From positions 1 to 64,000 of the forward strand of contig LNFC01000009.1 in assembly GCA_001464545.1 (NCBI GenBank): DNA of 64,000 nucleotides, read 5' to 3'. The notes under the pieces are model-generated. The model was given only the letters and a program-made list of their open reading frames with translations, was not told the DNA's origin and made no database searches. The DNA is from Acidobacteria bacterium Ga0077551 (GTDB taxonomy: Bacteria > Pseudomonadota > Alphaproteobacteria > Caulobacterales > Hyphomonadaceae). How positions within the stretch are numbered: the stretch's first letter is position 1; every line of letters begins with the position of its first letter. Shown one piece after another: positions 36,777-46,794 of the stretch. The translations under genes were made by a program, and so were the position numbers.

Positions 36777-38861
36777 ATGACAAAGTTTCAGGCGCTGCAC
36801 GGACGGGCCAGCTCGCTGGTGCTCGAGGTTGTGCCGGGCGGCGCGCCGCTCTGGCGCTACTGGGGCCTGCGTCTGCCGGAAGAGGCCTTGCCCGAGGCGG
36901 CTCTGGCGGCGACGCGGCCGCTGCCGACGTTTGCACTGGACAAGGATGTGGCGCTCAGCGTTTTCCCGCTGCTCGGCGAGGGCTGGTTCGCGCAGAGCGC
37001 ACTGCTGGCACACCGGACGGGCAAGGACTGGGCGCAGGCGGTGACGGCGGCAGACGTTAAGTGCGAGGGCGACGCACTGGTAGTTCGGCTCGCGGACTCG
37101 GCTTCTGCGCTGGAAGCGGTAGTCCGCCTTGCGCTTGATCCGGAGACGGATGTTCTGACGGTCTCGACGCAGTTGACCAATACAGGCACCGGCGCCTTGG
37201 ACGTTCAATGGCTCGCCGCCGCGTCCCTGCCCTTGCCGCCGGATACGCGGCGCATGCATTTCTACAACGGCCGGCATCAAGCGGAGTTTGGACCGCAAGT
37301 ACAGGAGCTGACGCGCAGTCTCTGGCGGCGGGAAAACCGGCGTGGGCTGACTTCGCATGATGCGCCGCCAACCGGATTTGCGGAAACGGCCGAGGGGCAT
37401 GTCTATGCGGCGCACCTCGCCTGGTCCGGCAATTCCGTGCAGCAGGCCGAGTGGCTGGATGATGGCCGGTATCTCTGGCAATTCGGCGAGTGGCTGGCGC
37501 CCGGCGAAGTGCGCCTGGAGCCGGGCGAAACGCTGGAGACGCCTGAACTGATCGCGACCTTCTCGTCCGATGGCCGAAACGGCGCCATGCAGAACTTCCA
37601 TGCCGCTATCCGTAAACGGATGACCTGGCCGGGCGGCAGGATGCGTCCGAGACCGGTGCAGATCAACACCTGGGAAGGCTTCTATTTCAATCACGACATG
37701 GCCGGCATGACCGCGGTGGCGGACGAGGCCGCGCGGCTCGGAATCGAGCGCTTCGTGCTGGATGACGGCTGGTTCGAAGGGCGCGGAAACGACAAGGCCG
37801 CGCTGGGCGACTGGACGCCGGACCGGAAGAAGTATCCGGACGGGCTTGGGCCGCTGGCCGCGCATGTGACCGGGCTCGGCATGGAATTCGGGCTCTGGGT
37901 CGAGCCGGAGATGATCAATCCGGACAGCGACCTCGCACGGGCCCATCCCGAATGGATCCTGACCGGCGTCGCGCGGCCGGCACTCACCGGGCGCAACCAG
38001 ATGGTGCTGGACCTGACGCAGCCCGGCGTGACGGACTATCTTTACGGCGTGCTGGCGGGCCTGCTGAAGTCGCTGCCGATCTCTTACCTCAAGTGGGACC
38101 ATAACCGGGAAATCGTGGCGGGTGGGCCGCGCGCGGTCTACCGTCGCCAGGTGCAGGCAACGTATGGATTGATGGCGCGATTGCGCGCGGATTTTCCGGA
38201 GGTCGAGATCGAGGCCTGCGCGGCCGGCGGCGGGCGGATCGATGCCGGAATCCTTCAGTACACGCACCGGTTCTGGACGAGCGATTCTCTCGACGCCGTT
38301 CAGCGCATCGCCATGCAGCGCGAATTCCTGCGCGTGTTCCCGCCTGAGGCGATGGGGTCGCACATCGGAACGGCGCCGGCGCACAGCACCCGGCGGCGCC
38401 AGTCGCTCGATTTCCGGGCCGGCGTAGCGCTGGCCGGGCATTTCGGCGTCGAGCTTGATCCGATGAAGCTGGACGCGAAGGACAAGGCGCGGCTGGCAGA
38501 CTGGATTGCGGAGCACAAGGCGCTGCGGGACCGGCTGCATTCCGGGCGCGTGTGGCTTGGCGAGGCGGGCGACGGGGTCTTGTGGCAAGCACACGGCGAC
38601 GCGCGTGACCTGATCCTGCTGCTCTACCGCGTCGAGCCGACCACGCAGCGGCACATGCCGCTGGTCCGGCTGCCCATGCTTGAGGATGGCGCCTACTCCG
38701 TCACGCGGCTCGACAGCACGCGGACGAACCATACGGCCCCTTTCATCGAGGCGATGAAAGACGGCGCTGAAGTATCCGGTGCCTGGCTGCGGCAATCGGG
38801 ACTGACGATGCCCACGATCGCGGCGGAGACCGTTGCGATCTTCAGGCTTGTGGCGAAGTGA
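36777..38861 (+). CDS. Alpha-galactosidase, GH36
   Basis: NTWEGFYFNHD, LDDGWFEGRGND..LGDWTPDRKKYPDGL, LKWDHNREI, ACAAGGGRIDAGILQYTHRFWTSDSLDA. Confidence 0.95.
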   Translation: MTKFQALHGRASSLVLEVVPGGAPLWRYWGLRLPEEALPEAALAATRPLPTFALDKDVALSVFPLLGEGWFAQSALLAHRTGKDWAQAVTAADVKCEGDALVVRLADSASALEAVVRLALDPETDVLTVSTQLTNTGTGALDVQWLAAASLPLPPDTRRMHFYNGRHQAEFGPQVQELTRSLWRRENRRGLTSHDAPPTGFAETAEGHVYAAHLAWSGNSVQQAEWLDDGRYLWQFGEWLAPGEVRLEPGETLETPELIATFSSDGRNGAMQNFHAAIRKRMTWPGGRMRPRPVQINTWEGFYFNHDMAGMTAVADEAARLGIERFVLDDGWFEGRGNDKAALGDWTPDRKKYPDGLGPLAAHVTGLGMEFGLWVEPEMINPDSDLARAHPEWILTGVARPALTGRNQMVLDLTQPGVTDYLYGVLAGLLKSLPISYLKWDHNREIVAGGPRAVYRRQVQATYGLMARLRADFPEVEIEACAAGGGRIDAGILQYTHRFWTSDSLDAVQRIAMQREFLRVFPPEAMGSHIGTAPAHSTRRRQSLDFRAGVALAGHFGVELDPMKLDAKDKARLADWIAEHKALRDRLHSGRVWLGEAGDGVLWQAHGDARDLILLLYRVEPTTQRHMPLVRLPMLEDGAYSVTRLDSTRTNHTAPFIEAMKDGAEVSGAWLRQSGLTMPTIAAETVAIFRLVAK

Positions 38862-38864
38862 GGT

Positions 38865-40811
38865 TCAAACCGGCCAGGCGGCCACGCCGCCGAGACTGAG
38901 GCGCGGGCCGCCCAGCTTGTAAGCGGCAGTGTCCGAGGGGGCTCCCAGGGTTGTCAGGTCAACCGTGTTGGGGCCGTAATTGAACGCAAACTGCAGCCCG
39001 CCCGCGCGGCGCAGGCGGATATCCGGACCCGTACGGCGGACGGGAAGACCGGCTTCGGCGCACAAGGTTTCCAGGATATCGTTGAGCAGCTTCTCGTCCG
39101 GCCATGTTGCAAGGTAATGCGCATGGCCGTTGCTGATCCATGCCGGGCTGCCCGTGTCGAATGTGGCGCGCGCCATCGCAACGGTCTCAATAGTTTCAAG
39201 CCAGCGGCCAGAGGTGTGCATCATGCCGTCCGTTCGCACCTTCAGCGTTATGTGCGGCGCGAGGCTTTCGAACCGGATCATCCGCATCGGGAGGAGTTCC
39301 GGCAGCGGGCCAAGATCAGGACTTGGCGGAAGATGGCCCTCTTGCGTGCGGCAGCCGGTGAGCGCGGTTGCGAGGACGACCGCGCCGCTCGCCTTGAGGC
39401 GCTTGTCGATACCTTCCGGCAAGATCGAAGGGCTGGGCAGAACAACGAGTTTGTATCCCGCAAAATCCGCCGTAGCCGGAACAACATCCACATCCAGACC
39501 AAGTTTGCGCAGGCCCGTATAGAGCAGGCGGCAAAGGTCAATGGCGGCGCCCCGGCGGCCTTGCGGCTGGATTTCGTGGTGCCAGAGGCTCGGGTAATCG
39601 AGGACAAGCGCGACGTCGGCGCGCCCGCGCGCCATATCCCCGAGCGCGTCAATTTCAGAGGCGACCGCGCGCACCTCGTCCATCACCGGCTGCGGCGCGC
39701 GGTCCCAGCGCAGCAGGCCGGCATGGGTCTGCTCCTGTGCAAACGGCGCCTGGCGCCAGCGGAAATAGCTGACGAACCGGGCGCCGTGCGCGAAGGCTTC
39801 CCAGGTCCACAGGCGTACCATGCCGGGCGCGGGCGCAGCGTTATGGCGGGCCCAGTTCACCGGGCCGGGCTGCTGCTCCATGATCGCCCAGGCAGGCGCC
39901 GTGCCGCGGTAGACGTCATGATTGAACGCCGCAAAATCCGGATGCCCCTGACGCAGCCAGCGGGTCTTCTCCTCCGGCGTGAAGTGGCCTTCGCTGAGCA
40001 GGCCGATCGGATAGCTGTCCCAGGTCGCGATATCGAGGTGCTTGCCGATATCGTGGTGGTTGAGGCGGACAAAGTCCCCTATGAAATTGTGCGTGACCGG
40101 ACGATCTGGACTGAGACGGCGGATGATCGCTTCCTGCCCGGCATGGAAGCTGACCATCTGGTCGCTGTTGAAGCGGCGAAAATCGAGGATGTGGGAGGGA
40201 TTGGCTTCTGTGACCGCGGCGCCCGGCAGATCGACTTCCGCGAAACTGCGATACTCCTGCGACCAGAAGACCGTGCCCCAGGCAGCATTGAGCGCATCGA
40301 CCGTGCCATAGCGGCCTTCCAGCCAGGCGCGGAACGCGGCCTGCGCATCCGGCGAGAAGCTCTCGTCGCTGCCATGGTGGCCAAATTCGTTGTCGGTCTG
40401 CCACATGGCAATCGCGGGATGCTCGCCATAGCGGCGGGCGAGCGCTTCGGTAATCCGCGCGCTCTCGCGGCGGTAAGTCTGCGAGGAAAAGCAGTAATGC
40501 CGGCGGGAGCCGAAGCGGCGCGGGTTGCCATGCTCGTCTTGCGGCAGGATGTCCGGATGCAGGTCCACGAGCCACTTGGGGGGCGTGGCAGTCGGCGTGC
40601 CGAGGATGATGCCCAGACCTTCCGCATGGAGCGTCTCGATGGCACGGTCCAGCCATGCCCAGGCGAAGCGGCCGGGCTCCGGCTCGATCCGGGACCAGGC
40701 GAACTCGCCGATCCGCACCAGGCTGAGCCCCAGTTCGCGCATCATCCGGGCGTCCTCGGCCCAGTCGGCCTCCGGCCAGTGTTCGGGATAGTAACAGACG
40801 CCCAGTTTCAT
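38865..40811 (-). CDS. Beta-galactosidase, GH42
   Basis: MKLGVCYYPEHWPEADWAEDARMMRELGLSLVRIGEFAWSRIEP, WQTDNEFGHH, YFRWRQAPFAQEQTHAGLL. Confidence 0.95.
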   Translation of the reverse strand: MKLGVCYYPEHWPEADWAEDARMMRELGLSLVRIGEFAWSRIEPEPGRFAWAWLDRAIETLHAEGLGIILGTPTATPPKWLVDLHPDILPQDEHGNPRRFGSRRHYCFSSQTYRRESARITEALARRYGEHPAIAMWQTDNEFGHHGSDESFSPDAQAAFRAWLEGRYGTVDALNAAWGTVFWSQEYRSFAEVDLPGAAVTEANPSHILDFRRFNSDQMVSFHAGQEAIIRRLSPDRPVTHNFIGDFVRLNHHDIGKHLDIATWDSYPIGLLSEGHFTPEEKTRWLRQGHPDFAAFNHDVYRGTAPAWAIMEQQPGPVNWARHNAAPAPGMVRLWTWEAFAHGARFVSYFRWRQAPFAQEQTHAGLLRWDRAPQPVMDEVRAVASEIDALGDMARGRADVALVLDYPSLWHHEIQPQGRRGAAIDLCRLLYTGLRKLGLDVDVVPATADFAGYKLVVLPSPSILPEGIDKRLKASGAVVLATALTGCRTQEGHLPPSPDLGPLPELLPMRMIRFESLAPHITLKVRTDGMMHTSGRWLETIETVAMARATFDTGSPAWISNGHAHYLATWPDEKLLNDILETLCAEAGLPVRRTGPDIRLRRAGGLQFAFNYGPNTVDLTTLGAPSDTAAYKLGGPRLSLGGVAAWPV

Positions 40812-40894
40812 GCCGCGAGAATCTCCATTCAAGGCTGCCTTTCTGGCACGGGCCGGGATGACTTGGAAAGAAAACGCTGCCAATCAGGCGGACG

Positions 40895-41968
40895 ATGACA
40901 GGCGATATCTTCAATACCCCTCTTGAGGGCCGGGCGCGCGGCTTTTACCGGCGCGACCATGCCAAGGCTGACGGCCGGGCGCTGCGGATCTACGGTTATG
41001 CGCCGCATCTGGGCCTGCCGGGCGAGGAACTGCTGGCGTCCGCCAGCGATCAGAGCGAGGTCCGGCGCGACCCGATGCGGGGGACATATTCGCTCTACGC
41101 GCCACACCGGCAGACGCGCACCTTCAATCCCTCGGCCGCAGCCGATCCGCTGGCGCCGGCCGGCGGCGCAGTGACCGAGATTCCCTTTTCGGATTTCGAG
41201 CTGGCCATCTTCGACAACCGCTTCCCCAGCCTGAAACCGGGCGCGCCAGCCGGGGCGCTGACCGGGTGGGCGGAAGGTCCGGCCACGGGGCGGTGCGAAG
41301 TTGTCGTTTACACGAGCGCGGCAGAGGGCAGCCTGCACACGATCGGGCAAGACCGCCGCGTGCTGCTTCTCGAAGCCTTGATCGACCGGTACCAGGCGCT
41401 GCATGACGACGGCGCAGCCTATGTGATGCCGTTCGAGAACCGGGGCGAGCAGGTCGGCGTCACCCTGCCCCATCCGCACGGACAGATCTATTCGTTTCCC
41501 TTTGTGCCCGCCCCTCAGGCTGCGGCCGCTAAGGCGTTCGCCGCGGGATATGATCTGACGGCGGATCATGCTGGTTGGGGCGGACGGTTTGATGTGACAT
41601 CAGCAGGCGGCGTGGCGGCGTTCTGCCCGCCATTCGCGCGCTTTCCCTATGAAACCTGGATCATGCCGACGCGGCGCTGCCCCGGGCCCTGGGCGATGAC
41701 CGGCGAAGAGATCGAAGCATTGGCCACGCTGCTTGGAGATGTGCCGAGGCGGATGGACGCGCTGTTCGGGGCGCCGATGCCCTACATGATGAGCTTCCAG
41801 GCTGCGCCCGGCGGCGAGAGCGCGGGCTTTCAGTTCACGGTACAGTTCTATCCGATCCTGCGGGATGCCGGGCGCCTGAAATATCTGGCGAGCGTGGAGC
41901 AGTTCACCGGCGTGTTCACGGTGGACGTGGTGCCGGAAGCTGCGGCAGAAAGGTTGCGGGCGCCATGA
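40895..41968 (+). CDS. galT: Galactose-1-phosphate uridylyltransferase
   Basis: RRDPMRGTYSLYAPHRQTRTFNP, FENRGEQVGVTLPHPHGQIYSFPFVP. Confidence 0.95.
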   Translation: MTGDIFNTPLEGRARGFYRRDHAKADGRALRIYGYAPHLGLPGEELLASASDQSEVRRDPMRGTYSLYAPHRQTRTFNPSAAADPLAPAGGAVTEIPFSDFELAIFDNRFPSLKPGAPAGALTGWAEGPATGRCEVVVYTSAAEGSLHTIGQDRRVLLLEALIDRYQALHDDGAAYVMPFENRGEQVGVTLPHPHGQIYSFPFVPAPQAAAAKAFAAGYDLTADHAGWGGRFDVTSAGGVAAFCPPFARFPYETWIMPTRRCPGPWAMTGEEIEALATLLGDVPRRMDALFGAPMPYMMSFQAAPGGESAGFQFTVQFYPILRDAGRLKYLASVEQFTGVFTVDVVPEAAAERLRAP

Positions 41969-42984
41969 GCGGAGAAACAATAGGCGTGCGGGTTCCGGGG
42001 CGCGTCAACCTCATCGGCGAGTGGATCGACTTCAGCGGCGGCACAGTGTTGCCGATGCCGATCCGGAGTGAAATCCGGCTGACCCGGACGCCGAATGGGA
42101 CGGATACGGATTATATCCAGTCAGCCGAATTCAGCGACGAAGTGCAGGTCGGCATCCATGCCCCCGCCGCGCGGGACTGGACCGATGCCATTCGCGGCGC
42201 GCTGCAGGCCGCGCGGGTCATGGACTGGATCGAGGGCGGCCAGGATGTAACGGTCCGCAGCGATATCCCCGTGGGCCAAGGTCTTTCATCGTCCGCCGCA
42301 ACCATCGTGGCGACACTGAAAGCCTGCAGGCCTGCGCACGCAAGCGATGACGTGGCGCTGGCCCAGGCAGCGCGGCGGGTGGAAAACGAATTCATGGGTG
42401 TGCCTTGCGGGATCATGGACCAGATGGCCGTGGCAGTTGGGCGGCGCGGACAGGTTCTGGCGCTGGATACGCGGGATTGCAGCTATGAACTTGTGCCGAT
42501 CCCGGAGGATTGGGAGATCGTGGTGATCCAGTCCGGTGTGCGGCGGGAGCTTGCAGACGGCAGCTACAAGGCGCGGCAGATGGAGTGCCAGCAAGCGATG
42601 GACGCCCTCGGGACGGCGGATCTCTGCCAGGCTGACCCGGCGCAGTTTGCAGGGCTGGACGGCGCGGTGGCTAAGCGCGTGCGGCATGTCTGGAGCGAGG
42701 GCCAGCGCAGCCTTGCGGCAGTGGCCGCGCTGAAAGCGCGCGACCGGGCGGCCTTCGGCGCGCTGATGCAGGCGAGCCATGTTTCCCTGCGGGATGACAT
42801 GGAAGTGTCGGTTCCGGTGATTGACCGGATTGTGGAAGACGCCGTTGCGCTGGGCGCGGCCGGCGCGCGCATCACAGGCGCCGGCTTTGGCGGCTGTGTT
42901 GTTGCCTTGGTCGCGCCGGAAAGCGTGCACACATGGTGGGCGGCGCTGAAGGCGCGCCACCCCCGGATCGAACGGGCCGACTGA
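41965..42984 (+). CDS. galK: Galactokinase
   Basis: VPGRVNLIGEWIDFSGGTVLPMPI, PVGQGLSSSAA, ITGAGFGGCVVALV; 4-bp overlap with galT. Confidence 0.95.
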   Translation: MSGETIGVRVPGRVNLIGEWIDFSGGTVLPMPIRSEIRLTRTPNGTDTDYIQSAEFSDEVQVGIHAPAARDWTDAIRGALQAARVMDWIEGGQDVTVRSDIPVGQGLSSSAATIVATLKACRPAHASDDVALAQAARRVENEFMGVPCGIMDQMAVAVGRRGQVLALDTRDCSYELVPIPEDWEIVVIQSGVRRELADGSYKARQMECQQAMDALGTADLCQADPAQFAGLDGAVAKRVRHVWSEGQRSLAAVAALKARDRAAFGALMQASHVSLRDDMEVSVPVIDRIVEDAVALGAAGARITGAGFGGCVVALVAPESVHTWWAALKARHPRIERAD

Positions 42985-42987
42985 CCG

Positions 42988-43845
42988 GTGGAGGCAAGCC
43001 CGCTGATCCTGCGCGCGCATGATTGGGTGGTCGAGCTGGACCCCGCCCATGGCGGACAGATCGTCCGCGCGGATTGGCAGGGACTGCCCGCGTTAGCGCC
43101 CGGGCAAGCGGGGCGCGCCGCAGCCGATCAACACGGGGGTTGTTTTCCGCTGGTGCCCTTCTCCAACCGGATACGGGACGCAGCGTTCCGGTTCCTCGGC
43201 CGCGAGATACATCTTCCGCCTCCGGAGTATATGGAGCCGCATGCCTTGCATGGGACGGGATGGCGAACCTCCTGGTCCGCAGAAGCGTCCGGACCTGGAA
43301 ACGCAAGGATGTGGTTTGAGCACCCACGCGGGCCGTGGCCCTGGCGTTACCGCGCCGAGCAGACGGTCAGCCTTGAAGCCGGCCAGTTGCACATCTCCTT
43401 GTCGATCCTCAATCTCGACAGTGAACCGATGCCGGCGGGTATCGGGCTGCACCCCTATTTCGTCAGGCCTCAAGGCTTGTGGCTGAACGCACACACTGGC
43501 GGACGGTGGGCAACGCTGACGGGAGAAACCGGCCTTCCGCACGCGCGAGACGCCGCGCCAGAAGACCTCGGCGCCCCTGGCCACGATCATTGCTTCTTCG
43601 GTTGGGACAGGCGGGCAGAATTTGGCGGCGCGGACGGGCTTGCCGTGTCGATCACCGCGTCACCCGCACTCGGAAACCTCGTGATCTACACGCCGCCGGA
43701 CGAAGCGTATTTCTGCCTCGAGCCGGTCTCGCATGTGAACAATGCGGTCAACATGGATGCGCTTGCGCAGGCCGAGCAGATGGCGGTGCTTGCCCCCGGT
43801 GAACAGCTGCAAGGCGCCATGACGATTTCGGTCCGGCCAGCCTGA
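42988..43845 (+). CDS. Aldose 1-epimerase family protein
   Basis: GTG start after galK; FPLVPFSNRIRDA, HALHGTGWR, GLHPYF, EPVSHVNNAVN. Confidence 0.9.
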   Translation: MEASPLILRAHDWVVELDPAHGGQIVRADWQGLPALAPGQAGRAAADQHGGCFPLVPFSNRIRDAAFRFLGREIHLPPPEYMEPHALHGTGWRTSWSAEASGPGNARMWFEHPRGPWPWRYRAEQTVSLEAGQLHISLSILNLDSEPMPAGIGLHPYFVRPQGLWLNAHTGGRWATLTGETGLPHARDAAPEDLGAPGHDHCFFGWDRRAEFGGADGLAVSITASPALGNLVIYTPPDEAYFCLEPVSHVNNAVNMDALAQAEQMAVLAPGEQLQGAMTISVRPA

Positions 43846-43975
43846 TCCTTTCGAAGGATTGACTTTGGGTCAGGCGGCTTCGGGAGTTGGCCAGCCCCGG
43901 CTTTTCTGTCAGCTTGCATGGACCAGAGACGGCCGGTCTTTATCGGCACAGTCCGCGCAGCGGGATATTGAAGCG

Positions 43976-45157
43976 ATGAACCTTGATCTGACAGCCCAGG
44001 ATGTAGAGTTTCGCAATGAAGTAAGGGCTTTCCTCGACAAGAACCTCACACCGGATCTGGCAGCGGCCGGACGGCTTGCGACCAGCGTGTTCATCGAGCC
44101 CGAGTTCACTCTCCCCTGGCAGCGCATCTTGCATGCGCGTGGCTGGGTCGCGCCGCATTGGCCAAAAGAATATGGCGGCACCGGGTGGGATGAGATGCAG
44201 CGATACATCTTCGCGTCCGAATGCGCGCGGGCGGGCGCGCCGGGGCTGTCACCCATGGGGCTTGGCATGGTGGGGCCCTGCATCATCGGCTACGGCACGC
44301 CGGAGCAGAAGGCGCACTACCTGCCCCGAATCCTCTCGGGTGAAGACTACTGGTGCCAGGGATATTCCGAGCCCGGCTCAGGATCGGACCTCGCCTCGCT
44401 GCAGCTGAAAGCCGAGAGCGACAGCGACGATTACGTGCTCAACGGCACCAAGATCTGGACGACACACGCGCATCACGCGAACAAGATGTTCTGCCTTGTA
44501 CGGACGGATCCGGCGGCCAAGCCGCAGATGGGCATCACCTTCCTGCTGCTGGACATGAAAACACCCGGCATCAAGGTCGATCCCATCATCACGCTGGCGG
44601 GCGAGCATGAACTCAACCAGGTGTTCTTCGACGACGTGCGTGTTCCGAAATCCGGACGGCTGGGCGCAGAGAATGATGGCTGGTCCGTGGCGAAGTACCT
44701 GCTCGAGTTCGAGCGCGGCGGCGGATCTTCGGCAGGACTGGAAGCCGTGCTGGCCCGCCTGCAGAAACATGTCCATTCCGATTCCAATTCCGACATGGCG
44801 CTGGTCCGTCGGATCGGCGAACTCTCTATGCGGCTTGAGGCGATCAAGACGACCGAGCAGCGTATCCTCTCGGATCTGACGAGCGGCCAGCCGCCGGGTC
44901 CGGCCGGGTCAATGCTGAAAATCCAGCGGACGGAACTCATGCAGGCCATCGACGAGGCGGGCGTCAGTTCGCTCGGCGCCCATGCCGCGCCCTATCAGCC
45001 GGACGCCTGGCAGCCCGGCGCGAACGCTCCGATCCTGGGCCCTGAAGCCCTCGTCACCGGTATGGCGCGGTATCTGAACAACCGTGCCGGCTCGATCTAT
45101 GGCGGTTCGAACGAAGTCCAGCGCAACATCATGGCGAAAGCCGTCCTCGGGCTTTGA
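43976..45157 (+). CDS. Acyl-CoA dehydrogenase
   Basis: GWVAPHWPKEYGGTGWD, QGYSEPGSGSDLASL, YLNNRAGSIYGGSNEVQRNIMAKAVLGL. Confidence 0.95.
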   Translation: MNLDLTAQDVEFRNEVRAFLDKNLTPDLAAAGRLATSVFIEPEFTLPWQRILHARGWVAPHWPKEYGGTGWDEMQRYIFASECARAGAPGLSPMGLGMVGPCIIGYGTPEQKAHYLPRILSGEDYWCQGYSEPGSGSDLASLQLKAESDSDDYVLNGTKIWTTHAHHANKMFCLVRTDPAAKPQMGITFLLLDMKTPGIKVDPIITLAGEHELNQVFFDDVRVPKSGRLGAENDGWSVAKYLLEFERGGGSSAGLEAVLARLQKHVHSDSNSDMALVRRIGELSMRLEAIKTTEQRILSDLTSGQPPGPAGSMLKIQRTELMQAIDEAGVSSLGAHAAPYQPDAWQPGANAPILGPEALVTGMARYLNNRAGSIYGGSNEVQRNIMAKAVLGL

Positions 45158-45301
45158 AACCTTCTGCGCCAGTTCATACGGGCCATCTGATGACAGGAAC
45201 CAGGCGAGGACGAAGATCGGTGCACAAACGACTCGCCTGACAGGCGAGCGGCAGGCATTTTGCAACAGGGCGGTCAGACCTGCGTTCGGAGACCCTTGTC
45301 C

Positions 45302-46351
45302 ATGTTGCGCCATCTCTTGCCTGCTGCCGCCCTTTTCGGCGCGGCCCTGATCACCGCCTGCGCCCAGACGGGCGCCGTTCCGGCCACCACACTGGCTGTA
45401 CCGGCTGAACCGGAAGCCGGTTGGCGCCCTTTCTCGGCCGACAGCCCGTGGAACACGAAGATCCCCGCGGACGCCAGGATTGACCCGAAATCGGACGTTC
45501 TGGTCGCCGATGTCGGCGCCGCCGGTTCGTTTTATGTGAACATGCCGGAATGGTCGGTTCTGGTTAAGTATATCGATTCGTCGCAGGCGCCGAAGCTGCC
45601 GGTGCGCGCCCTTTATGAAGGCCGCTATGGTCCGGGCTTCGAGCCGGGAAAACGGGTGCCTCTGCCCGCCGACACGCTGCCTGAAGACGCCACGTCCGCG
45701 CAGCGATACTACGTCACGCTGGTGGACCCGGCGCGCAACCTCGCCTGGGATACACGCCAGCTTGGCCGCACCGAGGAAGGCGAATGGTTCGCCGGTTTCG
45801 GCGCCGCGGTTGATCTCTCCGGCACGGGCGTCGCCATGCCCTGGATGAAAGCCGAGCGCGCGGATCTTTCCGGCGGGGCTCGTCCTTCGGGCGCGCCGCT
45901 GATGGCCGGACTGCTCCGGGTTGATGAAGTCAAGGCTGGCCGCATCGACCATGCGCTCGCCTTCGCCTATCCGCTCGCGCAAACCGGCAAGTTCCTGCCG
46001 CCGGCAAGCATGGCGCTCGACGCGCCGGGCAAGGCCAGCGAACGCCCGATCGGCCTGCCCATGGGCGCCCGCATCCAGCTCGACCCTGCATTTGATATCG
46101 ACAACACACTGCTTTCGCCCGGTGCCAAGACCGTTGCAAAAGCGCTTCAGGAGTACGGCGCCATTCTCGTCGATACGGCGGGCGCGACCGTGCTCTACGC
46201 CGAGAGCGGCCCTGAGCAGCTGGCAAAGTGGGAGGGCGTGCTTGCGCCCGGCGATCTCCAGTCTCTGTTCACGACCGATTTCATCGCCACGCACTTCCGC
46301 GTCATCGATACAGGCGAGCCCCTGCCGGGCGTTCCGCGCCCGGTAAAGTAG
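45302..46351 (+). CDS. Hypothetical secreted lipoprotein
   Basis: Lipobox-like N-terminus (FGAALITACAQ); WRPFSADSPWNTKIP; unknown function. Confidence 0.7.
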   Translation: MLRHLLPAAALFGAALITACAQTGAVPATTLAVPAEPEAGWRPFSADSPWNTKIPADARIDPKSDVLVADVGAAGSFYVNMPEWSVLVKYIDSSQAPKLPVRALYEGRYGPGFEPGKRVPLPADTLPEDATSAQRYYVTLVDPARNLAWDTRQLGRTEEGEWFAGFGAAVDLSGTGVAMPWMKAERADLSGGARPSGAPLMAGLLRVDEVKAGRIDHALAFAYPLAQTGKFLPPASMALDAPGKASERPIGLPMGARIQLDPAFDIDNTLLSPGAKTVAKALQEYGAILVDTAGATVLYAESGPEQLAKWEGVLAPGDLQSLFTTDFIATHFRVIDTGEPLPGVPRPVK

Positions 46352-46355
46352 GCCG

Positions 46356-46784
46356 TCAGCTCGGCCGCGAGGTATCGTAGGGACTGTCGAGCGAGAAGGT
46401 CGGGATCACCGCGACCATCTCCTCGCCGTTCTCGCCAATCAGGTCATAAGTCCCGCTCATGATGCCGGACGGCGTCGCGAGCGGTGTGCCCGAGGAATAG
46501 TTGAAGCACTCGCCCGGCGCGAGGGTCGGCGTCTGCCCGACGACGCCGTCGCCGTCCACAGCCATCATCCGGCCTGCCATATCGACGATCCGCCAGTGGC
46601 GCCGCGCAATCGTCCACGTCCGGTCGCTCTCGTTCTCCACATCCACCGTGTACGACCACATGAAACGGCTGCGGCCGGGTTCAGACTCGTCATGCAGGAA
46701 GCGCGTGCGCACCCGGATGCGCACGCCGTCGGTGACCGCTTCATATTGCGGAGGCGGGGCGCGCCTGGCCATCCCTTGAGGCAC
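46356..46784 (-). CDS. apaG: ApaG protein
   Basis: YEAVTDGVRIRVRTRFLHDESEPGRSRFMWSYTVDVENES, GVVGQTPTLAPGECFNYSSGTPLATPSGIMSGTY. Confidence 0.95.
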   Translation of the reverse strand: MPQGMARRAPPPQYEAVTDGVRIRVRTRFLHDESEPGRSRFMWSYTVDVENESDRTWTIARRHWRIVDMAGRMMAVDGDGVVGQTPTLAPGECFNYSSGTPLATPSGIMSGTYDLIGENGEEMVAVIPTFSLDSPYDTSRPS

Positions 46785-46794
46785 CTTTTCGAAT

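Noticed and set aside
36639-38795. 718-aa minus-strand ORF
   Set aside because: Antisense shadow of the GH36 alpha-galactosidase, which has clear catalytic motifs.
39117-40898. 593-aa plus-strand ORF
   Set aside because: Antisense shadow of the GH42 beta-galactosidase.
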